The position numbers and the translations under genes were made by a program. Below the pieces are notes generated by a model that saw nothing but the letters and a program-made list of their open reading frames with translations, was not told the origin of the DNA and did no database searches. DNA of 64,000 bases from an uncultured Ruminiclostridium sp. (lineage in GTDB: Bacteria; Bacillota; Clostridia; Oscillospirales; Ruminococcaceae): assembly GCA_934490165.1 (NCBI GenBank), contig CAKSTB010000011.1:1-64000 (forward strand). The letters are read 5' to 3'. Shown here one piece after another: positions 41,705 to 50,435 of this stretch; within the stretch, counting starts at the first letter, position 1, and each line of letters opens with the position of its first letter.

Positions 41705-42324
41705 CGCAGGTACTGATAGTTGAAGATCAGAAAATGATAAGGGAAAGCCTTGAAAATATGGTTACACAGACAGACGGCCTCAGACTTGCAGGCTCTCTGT
41801 CCTGTGCCGCACTTGCCGAGCAATACTGTATGCGGGGCGATATCGACCTGATACTTATGGATATTTGCACAGAAAATGACGAAAGTGGATTTGTCGCTAC
41901 AGAAAAGATCAAGAAACGCTTTCCGACAATAAAAATAATCATCATAACCTCTATGCTTGATTACTGCTATCTTGATAAGGCAAGGAATGTCGGCGCTGAA
42001 AGCATCTGGTTCAAAGATGCAAGCGAAGAAGAGCTGCTCAGCGTTATAACGAGGACGATAGACGGGGAGTGCGTATATCCCGACAAAATGCCGGAGGTAT
42101 CGGTCGGTAATGCTACCAGTTACGAGTTTTCCGATGCCGAGATCAGAGTTCTGCGTCTTCTTGTGGAAGGTATGACATATAAGGAGATGGCACAGGAGCT
42201 TTGCGTTACTCCCGATTGTGTCAAGGCGCACGTCAGCAGTATGCTTTCTAAAACAGGTTATTCCTCAAAGACCAAGCTTGCCGCAGTTGTAACCTCAAAA
42301 AAACTGATTGTTAACGGATTTTGA
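41701..42324 (+). CDS. NarL/LuxR-type response regulator
   Basis: The 207-residue product has a receiver domain (VLIVEDQ at 4-10, phosphorylatable Asp in LILMDICTE, Thr in IIITSM, Lys in WFKDA) and a C-terminal LuxR helix-turn-helix (SDAEIRVLRLLVEGMTYKEM). It is the output of the operon. A perfect palindrome 28 bases after its end may be one of its targets. Confidence 0.9.
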   Translation: MTQVLIVEDQKMIRESLENMVTQTDGLRLAGSLSCAALAEQYCMRGDIDLILMDICTENDESGFVATEKIKKRFPTIKIIIITSMLDYCYLDKARNVGAESIWFKDASEEELLSVITRTIDGECVYPDKMPEVSVGNATSYEFSDAEIRVLRLLVEGMTYKEMAQELCVTPDCVKAHVSSMLSKTGYSSKTKLAAVVTSKKLIVNGF

Positions 42325-42351
42325 CAGAAATTTTCAGCATTTACTTATAAT

Positions 42352-42367
42352 TTACCCATTTGGGTAA
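42352..42367. promoter_or_regulatory. Palindrome TTACCCA-TT-TGGGTAA
   Basis: A perfect 7+2+7 palindrome between the response-regulator gene and 42500, with a TATAAT-like box at about 42390 downstream. It is a candidate site for a dimeric regulator. Confidence 0.45.
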
Positions 42368-42499
42368 TGGCTAAATTCAATTCGTATGTTATAATAACCT
42401 CAGATAAATAATCCGCATTGCTTTTATAAAGCTGGCTGAGAAATACACTAAAGGCAAGGTCTGTATGCAGAAATGAGTTGAAAAAAGGGGTGGGAGTAC

Positions 42500-42934
42500 A
42501 TGGGCTTTTTTGAAAGAATGAAAAAATACAATTATAATGATGTAATTGAGATCTATGCATCCTGCGGTCATATGTGTTACACCTATAGCTATAACTTTGA
42601 TCTTGTTAAAAGCGGCGATAAATGGCTGTTCAGCTGTAATTGCTCGGTAAGCGGCAAAGAAGAAAGAGTCAAATCGGATAACCGTGAGATAACGCAGGAA
42701 GAAGCCGAAAATGTAATCAAAGCGGCTGAGGAAAGCGATCTTGCGGATAAAATCAAGAAATACCGACCAAGACCGTTAAGCCGTGTGGTTTTTGTATGCG
42801 ATGAAACGATGTATTCGAGCAGTCTGAAGTTTGCAGACGGCACTAATCTTAACGCGGAATGCAAGGTCAGCGAAAATGTTAAGGATTTGTTTTATGCTCT
42901 GGCAGAAAAGTATGGAGAGGAAGAGACTTCCTGA
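42500..42934 (+). CDS. Hypothetical protein
   Basis: A 144-residue soluble protein (GFFERMKKYNYND at the start) with scattered cysteines (SCGHMCY, CNCSV) and a mixed alpha/beta pattern. GGGGTGGG precedes the ATG. No family is recognised; it is the first of three small proteins downstream of the signalling operon. Confidence 0.6.
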   Translation: MGFFERMKKYNYNDVIEIYASCGHMCYTYSYNFDLVKSGDKWLFSCNCSVSGKEERVKSDNREITQEEAENVIKAAEESDLADKIKKYRPRPLSRVVFVCDETMYSSSLKFADGTNLNAECKVSENVKDLFYALAEKYGEEETS

Positions 42935-43069
42935 TTTTGCAGGGATAACACTACAGTCTGCTATATTGTTAATAAGATATGACGATAGTCAACTGCGTAA
43001 ATATGCAAACAATAATTATAAGGTAAAAAAGCTGATAAGCTTAAATAAAGATGAAACAGGAGGAATATA

Positions 43070-43648
43070 ATGGGACTTTTTGACAGACTTAAAAACACAG
43101 CGGTAAGCGCTGTAGGAGGTGCGGTAAACAATGCCGCAATGTCTTTGGGCAATAAGAGCGAAACATTTACATTCACGGCACTCCCGGAAAGTCTTGCACA
43201 AATGCAGGCACTGCCTGAGGCAAATCTTGATTCGCCGTTCAAAACTGCCGCTCTTACAGTATGCGCACTTTGCGCTTATGCGGCGGACAAAAATATCGGT
43301 ACGGAAATGCTCAACTGGCTGAGAGGACCGCGCCCGCTAAACGGCGCTGAAATTTCATTCCTCAATGACCGTTTCCGTGACGGAAAGACCTATATCCCGT
43401 TCTCATATTTTGAGGGAGCAACACCGGATAATGATTACACGCCTTCAGAGCCGTTCAGAGTAACGGTACAAAGTACGCACGTTTCGGGCGAGGAACAGGG
43501 CTATATGAAGCTGTTTATTCCCTGTGGCGGCGCAGACAGCCCAAGACCCATAAAACTGCGTATGAAGGGCGACGGCAAATGGTTCTTATGGGAGCAGTAC
43601 CTGCTTACAGGTATACGCACACCCAAATCCGCAGACCCCTGGGCATAA
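43070..43648 (+). CDS. Hypothetical protein (GLFDRLKN family)
   Basis: A 192-residue protein opening with GLFDRLKNTAVSAVGGAV, an amphipathic helix, followed by a globular part with YIPFSYFEGATP and a C-terminal KFFLW-like WFLWEQYLLTGIR. Similar proteins occur in gut Clostridia without known function. AGGAGGAA precedes the ATG. Confidence 0.65.
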   Translation: MGLFDRLKNTAVSAVGGAVNNAAMSLGNKSETFTFTALPESLAQMQALPEANLDSPFKTAALTVCALCAYAADKNIGTEMLNWLRGPRPLNGAEISFLNDRFRDGKTYIPFSYFEGATPDNDYTPSEPFRVTVQSTHVSGEEQGYMKLFIPCGGADSPRPIKLRMKGDGKWFLWEQYLLTGIRTPKSADPWA

Positions 43649-43708
43649 GCTGTAACGGCTTATGTTCGCATAAATCAGGAAAATTCAGAGTATGAAAGGA
43701 TGAATAGT

Positions 43709-44128
43709 ATGAATCTTATCGGTAAATGGAAAGTTAGAGAATTGCCGGTTTATCCCGAACCGGGTAAAATGATTTTCGTAGCGGTTGAAGACTTCCCGAA
43801 GTATATCACTGACGAGGATCTGCTTAACGAATATATGCAGCAGGCTTCTTTTATTTACGAATTTTGCGAAGACGGCACGGTTGAAACAATGATGCCTATT
43901 CCGGAAGAAATGATGGAAAAGGCAAAGGAGCAGGGAGCTAAGATAAAGGGTAACTACGGTGTGATTGAAACTACCGAGTGGAAGGAAGAAGACGGTAAGA
44001 TCTTCTATGATACAAAAATAAACGGTACTGTTATGGACGAACCTGTTTCTTCATTTGCTGAAATAAAGGAAGCGGAAGACGGCACTATCCGTTTTAACGC
44101 AGGCTTCACTGTTTTAGAAAGAGTATGA
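43709..44128 (+). CDS. Hypothetical lipocalin-like protein
   Basis: The 139-residue product starts NLIGKWKVREL and has alternating beta segments with Gly/Thr turns and a closing FTVLERV, resembling small lipocalin-like ligand-binding domains. There is no signal peptide. I prefer ATG 43709 to 43700 because AAAGG is then correctly spaced. Confidence 0.6.
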   Translation: MNLIGKWKVRELPVYPEPGKMIFVAVEDFPKYITDEDLLNEYMQQASFIYEFCEDGTVETMMPIPEEMMEKAKEQGAKIKGNYGVIETTEWKEEDGKIFYDTKINGTVMDEPVSSFAEIKEAEDGTIRFNAGFTVLERV

Positions 44129-44148
44129 TCTCCTTGTTGATCGGGGTT

Positions 44149-44186
44149 ACCACCGTATGCTGCGGCATATGGTGGTTCTTTTTTAT
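44149..44186 (+). terminator. Terminator
   Basis: ACCACCGTATGC pairs with GCATATGGTGGT around TGCG, followed by TCTTTTTTAT. Confidence 0.85.
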
Positions 44187-44204
44187 AAATCAACCGGTTT
44201 TGTC

Positions 44205-44233
44205 TTGCAATCTTCCCGATAAAGTGCTATAAT
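44205..44233 (+). promoter_or_regulatory. Promoter of the MATE gene
   Basis: TTGCAA and TATAAT with a 17-bp spacer. Confidence 0.8.
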
Positions 44234-44268
44234 CATACGTCGAGTGATCAAGAAAAGAAGGTTATTTT

Positions 44269-45597
44269 TTGGCAGAAAAAGCAAGATCCGTTTCCCCTGA
44301 ATTTTTCGGAACAGAAAGCGTGTGGAAGATAATGCTCCGTATCGCTCCGCCTATAATGCTGGCTCAGCTGATACAGGCAATGTACAATATAATCGACAGC
44401 CTGTTTATCGGGCAGTATTCAGATGACGGACTGACAGCACTTTCCGCGATATACCCGGTCCAGTTGATCATAATCGCGCTGGCAGTAGGCACAGGTGTCG
44501 GAACAAACACCCTTATCGCTAAGCAGTACGCGCTTAAGGACGAAAAGGGCGCAAACCATACAGCGGGTGTCGGAATGGTGCTTGCGGTGATAATGTGGGC
44601 ATTGATATCCGTAATATCAATAGCGTTTATGGGCTTTTATGTCGGTATGTCCGTTCAGTCGCCTGCAGCTATGCAGTATGCAAACGAATACGGGCTGATA
44701 GTAAGCGTAGGCAGTATCGGACTGTTCCTGGAGGGCAACTGGACGAAGGTACACCAGGCGGCAGGAAATATGAAGCTGCCAATGGTAGCGCAGATAGTAG
44801 GGGCTGTGATAAACATAGCGCTTGACCCTATTCTGATATTCGGTGTTGGACCTGTTCCCGAGCTTGGAATAAGAGGTGCAGCAATAGCAACAGTAGCCGG
44901 TCAGATAGCTGCCGCCGTGATTGTCGGCATAAAGGGTTTCAGAAAACCACCGGAAATAAAGCAGATGCCGAAGATAGCAAAGGATATCTACAAGCTCGGC
45001 TATCCGTCAATATGTATGCAATCACTCTACACCGTGTACATAGCACTGCTTAACATAATACTTGCAGGTTTCTGCGATGAGGCTGTGACAGTACTCGGGC
45101 TATACTATAAGCTACAGTCGTTTTTCTTTATTCCTCTTCTCGGACTTCAGACGTGCATTGTCCCGGTACTCAGCTATAATTACACCTCGGGCGATTATCT
45201 GAGGTGCAGAAAGATATTCCGCAGCTCTCTGATTATTTCGGGTGTGTTTATGATACTCGGAGTGCTGTCGTTTGAGCTTATACCGACACAGCTTATAGGA
45301 CTGTTCACATCGAGCGAAACGGTAAAAAGCATAGGTGAAACAGGCTTCCGACTTATAGGAGCAAGCTTTATCCCCGCTGTTTTCTCATTTATGACCCCGG
45401 TTTTCTTCCAGTCTATAGGCTATTCCAAGACAAGCACCTTCCTTTCTGTATTGCGTCAGCTTATCTGCCTTGTGCCGTTATTCTGGATATTCTCGTTTAT
45501 CGGACTGGATTACGCATGGCTTGCATTTCCGCTGACCGAGGTAATTACAGGAGCTATCGGTATGGGAATGTACTATTATGCTGTAAAACGTTTTTGA
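44269..45597 (+). CDS. MATE-family efflux transporter
   Basis: The 442-residue membrane protein has twelve predicted helices in two related halves and MATE features, for example MLAQLIQAMYNIIDSLFIGQ in helix 1 and PVFFQSIGYSKTS in the second half. Members export drugs or metabolites with Na+ or H+ influx. The start is TTG 44269 with GAAGG upstream. It has its own promoter. Substrate unknown. Confidence 0.9.
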   Translation: MAEKARSVSPEFFGTESVWKIMLRIAPPIMLAQLIQAMYNIIDSLFIGQYSDDGLTALSAIYPVQLIIIALAVGTGVGTNTLIAKQYALKDEKGANHTAGVGMVLAVIMWALISVISIAFMGFYVGMSVQSPAAMQYANEYGLIVSVGSIGLFLEGNWTKVHQAAGNMKLPMVAQIVGAVINIALDPILIFGVGPVPELGIRGAAIATVAGQIAAAVIVGIKGFRKPPEIKQMPKIAKDIYKLGYPSICMQSLYTVYIALLNIILAGFCDEAVTVLGLYYKLQSFFFIPLLGLQTCIVPVLSYNYTSGDYLRCRKIFRSSLIISGVFMILGVLSFELIPTQLIGLFTSSETVKSIGETGFRLIGASFIPAVFSFMTPVFFQSIGYSKTSTFLSVLRQLICLVPLFWIFSFIGLDYAWLAFPLTEVITGAIGMGMYYYAVKRF

Positions 45598-45614
45598 AAT
45601 ATGATATAAAAATT

Positions 45615-45640
45615 CCCCGTTTATCTTTTGGTAAACGGGG
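45615..45640. terminator. Terminator between convergent genes
   Basis: CCCCGTTTA pairs with TAAACGGGG; T-rich tails lie on both sides, the better one for the minus strand. Confidence 0.65.
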
Positions 45641-45695
45641 CTGATCTTTATAGGCTCTATAATAAATGATGGGAAAAACCAAGAACCGAAATATA

Positions 45696-45727
45696 GAAAA
45701 ACTCCGCTCTTGTTACAGAGCGGAGTT
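45696..45727 (-). terminator. Terminator of the MFS gene
   Basis: ACTCCGCTCT pairs with AGAGCGGAGT around a 6-base loop, with TTTTTC following on the minus strand. Confidence 0.82.
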
Positions 45728-45732
45728 GAATA

Positions 45733-47016
45733 TTATTCAATTTGATTTATATGTTTATTATTATTGAAAATAAGACACACAGCAACTCCCATAATGCCGA
45801 TTATGAAGTATGTCAGCGCCGCTCCCGAGCCTTTCCCCGTGCCGAATACGGTACACAGCAGAGAGCTGTCCGGTACAGCCGCCATAAAAGGCTCTGCAAC
45901 GGTATCTACAAATAATCCTCCGAGGAAGTTTCCAAGCGGAATTGTGAAGAACTGCAAAGTGTTTCGTACCGAGTACACGCGTCCCTGCATTTCGGCAGGC
46001 ACATTTGTACGCATTATAACGTCAAGGTTTGCACTCATCAGCGGAATTACTATCCAGCCGAGCACCGCACCGATACACCAGAAAACAGGCGTTTGTCCGA
46101 ACGCCAGAAAGAAGTTTTCCGTGCTCATCGAAAAGAGCAGTGACAGGCAGATAACCTTTCGTCTGCTTTTCGGCTTGGGAATGAACGTGACTATAAGACT
46201 GCCGATAAGCGTTGCAATTCCGACACAGGTGCTTACCGCACCGAGAGCTTCCTTGCCGCCGCCGTTTCTTGAAAGTACCATCGCGGGTAAGATCGCTTCA
46301 TACATTGACGCAACGAGATTTATCGCCGATAGATACATTATCAGCATTAAGATCTGCTTGTGCCTTCTCAGAAAGTCAAGTCCGCTTTTTGCCGATTGCA
46401 TAAGCGACATTTCGGCGTTTTTAATCGTCTGTTTCGGTATGCGGATAAAAAACAGAAGCGTAATAAACGCAACCGCGAACGTTATAAGGTCGGTCGCAAG
46501 TACCGCACCGAGCCCCGCAAAGGAATAAACAGCCGTTGCGATTATCGGGGTTAGAATTGACGACAGTGATGATGAGAAGTATCTCAGTCCTCCTATCTTC
46601 TGATAGTGCTTTTCGGGCACGAGCAGAGTAGAAGCTATCTCCGATGCAGGTTGCTGGACCGTGTTCATAAGTCCGCATACCGCATTGACTATATAGAGAT
46701 GCCACACCTGCAAAGCGTTGCACATAAACAGAAGTATGACTGTTACGGTACACAGTGCCGCTACGCTGTCGCATATAAGCATGGTTTTCTTCTTGTCAAA
46801 CCTGTCACACAGTGCTCCCGCAAATATGCTGAGCAATACATACGGTGCGTATGACGTTATAGTAAGCATAGCCGTATAGAGCGCAGAACCGCTTTCTCCG
46901 TACAGCCACAGTACAAGCGCATAGCTTGTCATGGCACTTCCGAGTGCCGAAAATGATTGTGTGAGCCACAGCAGTATAAACTGTCCGAAGCTCTTGTTGT
47001 TATTCGTGTTATTCAT
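45733..47016 (-). CDS. MFS exporter (macrolide-efflux-like)
   Basis: The 427-residue product has twelve predicted helices and MFS features such as AGALCDRFDKKKTM in the 2-3 loop. Overall it resembles the Mef/enterobactin-exporter branch (AVLATDLITFAVAF). It probably exports a drug or metabolite by proton exchange. AGGAGCAAGG precedes the ATG, and that site is complementary to upstream leader sequence. A 12-codon leader peptide and competing hairpins suggest translational attenuation. Confidence 0.88.
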   Translation of the reverse strand: MNNTNNNKSFGQFILLWLTQSFSALGSAMTSYALVLWLYGESGSALYTAMLTITSYAPYVLLSIFAGALCDRFDKKKTMLICDSVAALCTVTVILLFMCNALQVWHLYIVNAVCGLMNTVQQPASEIASTLLVPEKHYQKIGGLRYFSSSLSSILTPIIATAVYSFAGLGAVLATDLITFAVAFITLLFFIRIPKQTIKNAEMSLMQSAKSGLDFLRRHKQILMLIMYLSAINLVASMYEAILPAMVLSRNGGGKEALGAVSTCVGIATLIGSLIVTFIPKPKSRRKVICLSLLFSMSTENFFLAFGQTPVFWCIGAVLGWIVIPLMSANLDVIMRTNVPAEMQGRVYSVRNTLQFFTIPLGNFLGGLFVDTVAEPFMAAVPDSSLLCTVFGTGKGSGAALTYFIIGIMGVAVCLIFNNNKHINQIE

Positions 47017-47017
47017 T

Positions 47018-47114
47018 AACCTTGCTCCTTTTGTTTGATTTATGCCAAAAGCAAGGTCAGCGGATAAATTATTGAGTTTTCTCCATGCGGTTATCCGCTA
47101 AGCCTTGCATGGAG
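47018..47114 (-). promoter_or_regulatory. Attenuator with competing hairpins before the MFS gene
   Basis: On the minus strand five segments can pair in two exclusive ways. CTCCATGC (47107-47114) pairs with GCATGGAG (47081-47088), enclosing AGCGGATAA (47091-47099). That segment could instead pair with TTATCCGCT (47059-47067). The adjoining ACCTTGCT (47050-47057) can pair with AGCAAGGT at the MFS ribosome site (47019-47026). A ribosome held on the leader would favour the form that frees the site. Confidence 0.65.
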
Positions 47115-47136
47115 CTGTGATAGCGCAGATTATCAA
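47098..47136 (-). CDS. 12-residue leader peptide of the MFS gene
   Basis: A TTG at 47136 follows AAAAAGGAGTGG by six bases and opens the frame MIICAITAPCKA before TAG. Its last codons overlap the first pairing segment of the attenuator, as in erm-type leaders where drug-stalled ribosomes switch the fold. Confidence 0.6.
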   Translation of the reverse strand: MIICAITAPCKA

Positions 47137-47171
47137 TATAACCACTCCTTTTTGATTATTTCTTACATTTG

Positions 47172-47573
47172 TCAGAATGTAACCGTTTCCTGCGGCTTTG
47201 TAAATGAAGACAGGGTAGCGGTAGCATTTTTCAGCCAGAATACCTGTGTGTTTCCGTCGTCCGCATCGTATATAGCCTTAAGCTCGGGGTAAGCCTCAAG
47301 CATAGAAACCCTTGCCGCACGGTCGTCATCCTCGACAAGCTCACCCTCAATTCTGAGCCAGTCGCCGTCAGCCATAGCGCATATCTCAACATTGGGATTT
47401 GCGGCTATCTGATGCGATACAGCCTTTTTCTTTCCGGTCTGTATGTACAGCCTTCCGTTGTAGATATGAGCCGTGCCGAAAGGTCTTACTCTCGGCTTGT
47501 CACCGTCAATTGTGGCAAGATAATATGTACCTGCCGCCTTTAAAAATTTGCATGCATCAAGTAATGTCTTCAT
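47172..47573 (-). CDS. Pyridoxamine 5'-phosphate oxidase-like flavin protein
   Basis: The 133-residue split-barrel protein contains YYLATIDGDKPRVRPFG and GRLYIQTGKKKAVSHQI, the FMN-binding pattern of the family. Members bind FMN or F420 and reduce small substrates; this one lacks the features that define true PdxH. AGGAGGTA precedes the ATG. Confidence 0.88.
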   Translation of the reverse strand: MKTLLDACKFLKAAGTYYLATIDGDKPRVRPFGTAHIYNGRLYIQTGKKKAVSHQIAANPNVEICAMADGDWLRIEGELVEDDDRAARVSMLEAYPELKAIYDADDGNTQVFWLKNATATLSSFTKPQETVTF

Positions 47574-47613
47574 AAAAATACCTCCTGAATTAAACCCATT
47601 GCGGGAATATTGA

Positions 47614-48456
47614 CTATTTTATAACCGCCCTGAAAGCACTATAATTCTGTGCGTCGCGCTCGGTATGATATACCGCAAATTCTATCGCCTTAAAATAACT
47701 TCCGAATGTCTTTAACTGCTTTGCAAACACCTTTGCCACAACAATTGGCGGGTTCATAAACGCACCACAGCCGAATGCCCCCAGTATCAGCGCCTCGTTA
47801 CCGTTTGCCGCCGCAATTTCGAATATCCTGCATATTCTTGAGCGAAGAAGCTCCGCAAGCTCTTCATCTGTGACCTTTGCCTGCTTGTCGCCCGCTCTGG
47901 GGTTCATACTGTTGCTCGGCTTGGGTCGCAGATTGGGAGCGGCACAGGTGATAATGTTCACCTTCTGCCATTCACTTTCGGGTAACAGCTTCGGTACGCT
48001 TGTGTCGCTCTTTATTACGTACACATCGGGCGTATAGATGCAGTCGTCATTATACAGCGGATTATTGGCATATCTGTGCGGAGTGTAGAAGCATCCCCAC
48101 ATATCGCCCGTGTTAAGGCAAGGGTAGAGCGTAGAACAGCGGCAGATCGACTCCTCCTGAGCCGAAGAGCCATGCGTTACACCGCCGCCCGGGTTACTTG
48201 CCGAAGCAAAGTTCAGTACACAGGTCTTCATACCTTGCTTTGCGTATTCAACAGCCGCTTCAAGCGAACGTTTACCGCTTACTGTAACTGTCGGTGAATA
48301 TCCTTTCGACTGCGGCAAATCCACCGCTTCATTCGTTCCCGTAAATTTCTGGTTTGCGATAGAATTGCTCACAGCCGCCTTAAGTACAGTATTGCTCTTA
48401 TACTGTTTCATTGTATCTTCAAAAACATCTATGTTGATTTGTCGTTTGTCCTGCAT
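47614..48456 (-). CDS. Microbial-type poly(ADP-ribose) glycohydrolase (TIGR02452)
   Basis: The 280-residue macrodomain-like protein has the PARG signature NPGGGVTHGSSAQEESICR (about 87-105), with the GGG loop and the catalytic QEE. It also has ITCAAPNLRPKP and GAFGCGAFMNPP, phosphate-binding loops. It would remove ADP-ribose chains or mono-ADP-ribose from targets. AAGGAACAA precedes the ATG. A partner ADP-ribosyltransferase is not visible nearby. Confidence 0.9.
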   Translation of the reverse strand: MQDKRQINIDVFEDTMKQYKSNTVLKAAVSNSIANQKFTGTNEAVDLPQSKGYSPTVTVSGKRSLEAAVEYAKQGMKTCVLNFASASNPGGGVTHGSSAQEESICRCSTLYPCLNTGDMWGCFYTPHRYANNPLYNDDCIYTPDVYVIKSDTSVPKLLPESEWQKVNIITCAAPNLRPKPSNSMNPRAGDKQAKVTDEELAELLRSRICRIFEIAAANGNEALILGAFGCGAFMNPPIVVAKVFAKQLKTFGSYFKAIEFAVYHTERDAQNYSAFRAVIK

Positions 48457-48472
48457 ATTGTTCCTTTCGCGA

Positions 48473-49009
48473 CTATTCTCCGGACGAGCCGAGCAGATCG
48501 TTCATAACATCGGAAGCATCATCAGCTCCGTCCATTCCGTCAAGCATTTTCTCGACAGTGCTTTTGTCCTTGTCGTCCTCATATTCGCTCTTGTACTTCT
48601 TTGGCTTGTCATTGTCAAGACGGCGCATAAGTATCGCCTGCTTGTATAAGTCCGGCATCTCCTCGGCGAGCTTTTTTCTGTCTGCCATAGGCACCTTATC
48701 GCCGTTCATTATCCGCATGGCTATCTTAAGGAGCTTGCCGTAATCGGTGAATTTCTTACCGCTTTTTTCAGCCTGCTTTTCTGCCTCACGCATTTGTTCG
48801 AGCTGCTGCATTGCGCTGTCATACTCCTGCTTTTTCTTCTCCCTCAGCTGTTCAAGCCTTGTCTTTTCCTCGGCGTGAGCGTCTTCGGAGGTAATGCTTT
48901 CATGCGCTTTCTGCTTCTCATCTGCACCTGTTTTATTCTGCGCAGTCTGCCGATTGATTTGATTTTGCGCAGGCGAGTACAAGCCTGTAGGTTTTAATGT
49001 TACATTCAT
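48473..49009 (-). CDS. Hypothetical charged coiled-coil protein
   Basis: The 178-residue protein begins NVTLKPTGLYSPAQNQ, has a long Glu/Lys/Gln coiled coil (about 45-85), a compact middle (YGKLLKIAMRIMNGDKVP) and an acidic tail. Similar proteins occur in ruminococci without known role. AAGGAG precedes the ATG. Confidence 0.65.
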   Translation of the reverse strand: MNVTLKPTGLYSPAQNQINRQTAQNKTGADEKQKAHESITSEDAHAEEKTRLEQLREKKKQEYDSAMQQLEQMREAEKQAEKSGKKFTDYGKLLKIAMRIMNGDKVPMADRKKLAEEMPDLYKQAILMRRLDNDKPKKYKSEYEDDKDKSTVEKMLDGMDGADDASDVMNDLLGSSGE

Positions 49010-49058
49010 ATATTTTCTCCTTTGTCCTTACATTTCATTATATCGCAATAAAGCAAAA

Positions 49059-49084
49059 GGGCAGACAACTCCCGTCATCTGCCC
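49059..49084 (-). terminator. Terminator of lysA
   Basis: On the minus strand GGGCAGA pairs with TCTGCCC and is followed by TTTTGCTTT. Confidence 0.7.
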
Positions 49085-49099
49085 CGATATTAAGTTTGA

Positions 49100-50371
49100 T
49101 TACTTGGAAAAGCTGTACTTATCCGAAAAATCGAATGTTGCAAAATAATCCTCTGGCTTTTCTGCACGGCGGATAAGCTTGAACGAGCCATCCTCCTTCA
49201 GAAGAACCTCTGCACTGCGGAGCTTGCCGTTGTAGTTATAACCCATCGAGAAGCCGTGAGCACCCGTGTCATGGATATAGATGATATCGCCTATATCGAT
49301 TTTAGGGAGCATACGGTCAACGGCGAACTTGTCGCAGTTCTCACAAAGACCGCCTGTAATGTCATACTTATGGTCGCAGGGCTGATTTTCTTTGCCCATG
49401 ACCGTAATATGATGATATGCGCCGTAGATAGCGGGACGCATAAGGTTAGCGGCACAAGCGTCAAGACCGATATATTCCTTGTAGATGTGCTTTTCGCGGA
49501 TAGCCTTTGCAACGAGCGCACCGTTGGGAGCAAGCATATATCTGCCAAGCTCAGTGAAGATAGCAACATCGCCCATACCTGCGGGAACGAGTATCTCTTC
49601 ATAAGCCTTGCGCACACCCTCACCTATCACCTTGATATCGTTAGCGGGCTGATCGGGCTTATAAGGAACGCCTACGCCGCCCGAAAGATTGATGAAGCTT
49701 AACTGTACGCCTGTCTTTTCCTTAATTTCAACCGCTGTTCTGAATAAAATTCCTGCGAGTACGGGGTAATACTCGTTTGTCAGCGTGTTACTTGCAAGAA
49801 ATGCGTGCATACCGAAGCGCTTTGCGCCCTTTTCCTTAAGTATCTTGTATGCTTCGATTATCTGCTCGTGCGTCATACCGTACTTTGCGTCCTTAGGGGT
49901 GTCCATTACATTGCCCTTTTCGCTTGTCTTGAATTCACCGCCGGGATTGTAACGACAGCAGATGGTTTCGGGGATACCTGTCAGCTTGTCGAGTACATCT
50001 ATATGTGTGAAGTCGTCAAGGTTTATTATTGCGCCGAGCTTGTAAGCAAGCTTGAAGTCTTCATCGGGAGTAGCGTTAGAGCTGAACATAATGTCGTGCT
50101 GTTTAGCGCCCACCTTGTCGGACAGCATAAGCTCCGTGTAGCTTGAGCAGTCAAAGCCACAACCCTCTTCCTTAAGTATTTCCATAAGGTAGGGGTTGGG
50201 AGTTGCCTTTACGGCAAAATATTCTCTAAAGCCCTTGTTCCATGAGAATGCGTCATACAGCTTTCTTGCTGTTTCTCTTATTCCTTTTTCATCGTAAATG
50301 TGGAAAGGCGTGGGGATCTCCTTGATGATCTCCTCCAGCTTTTCCTTGGTGGTGAAAGGTACTTTGCTCAT
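49100..50371 (-). CDS. lysA: Diaminopimelate decarboxylase
   Basis: The 423-residue fold-III PLP enzyme carries the Schiff-base lysine in YFAVKATPNP (Lys55), the phosphate-binding GGVGVPY, ELGRYM, and CENCDKF with the active-site cysteine. It makes L-lysine from meso-diaminopimelate. Close relatives decarboxylate carboxynorspermidine, but CENCDKF and overall length favour LysA. AAAGAGGC precedes the ATG. Confidence 0.82.
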   Translation of the reverse strand: MSKVPFTTKEKLEEIIKEIPTPFHIYDEKGIRETARKLYDAFSWNKGFREYFAVKATPNPYLMEILKEEGCGFDCSSYTELMLSDKVGAKQHDIMFSSNATPDEDFKLAYKLGAIINLDDFTHIDVLDKLTGIPETICCRYNPGGEFKTSEKGNVMDTPKDAKYGMTHEQIIEAYKILKEKGAKRFGMHAFLASNTLTNEYYPVLAGILFRTAVEIKEKTGVQLSFINLSGGVGVPYKPDQPANDIKVIGEGVRKAYEEILVPAGMGDVAIFTELGRYMLAPNGALVAKAIREKHIYKEYIGLDACAANLMRPAIYGAYHHITVMGKENQPCDHKYDITGGLCENCDKFAVDRMLPKIDIGDIIYIHDTGAHGFSMGYNYNGKLRSAEVLLKEDGSFKLIRRAEKPEDYFATFDFSDKYSFSK

Positions 50372-50435
50372 TTTTATGCCTCTTTCTTTTGTTTATATTC
50401 TGCCGTTCACGGCTTGGTTTATAGTTTGCTTTTGC

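Noticed and set aside
42831..43070. 79-codon ORF
   Set aside because: Overlaps the better gene 42500-42934 in another frame and has no ribosome site.
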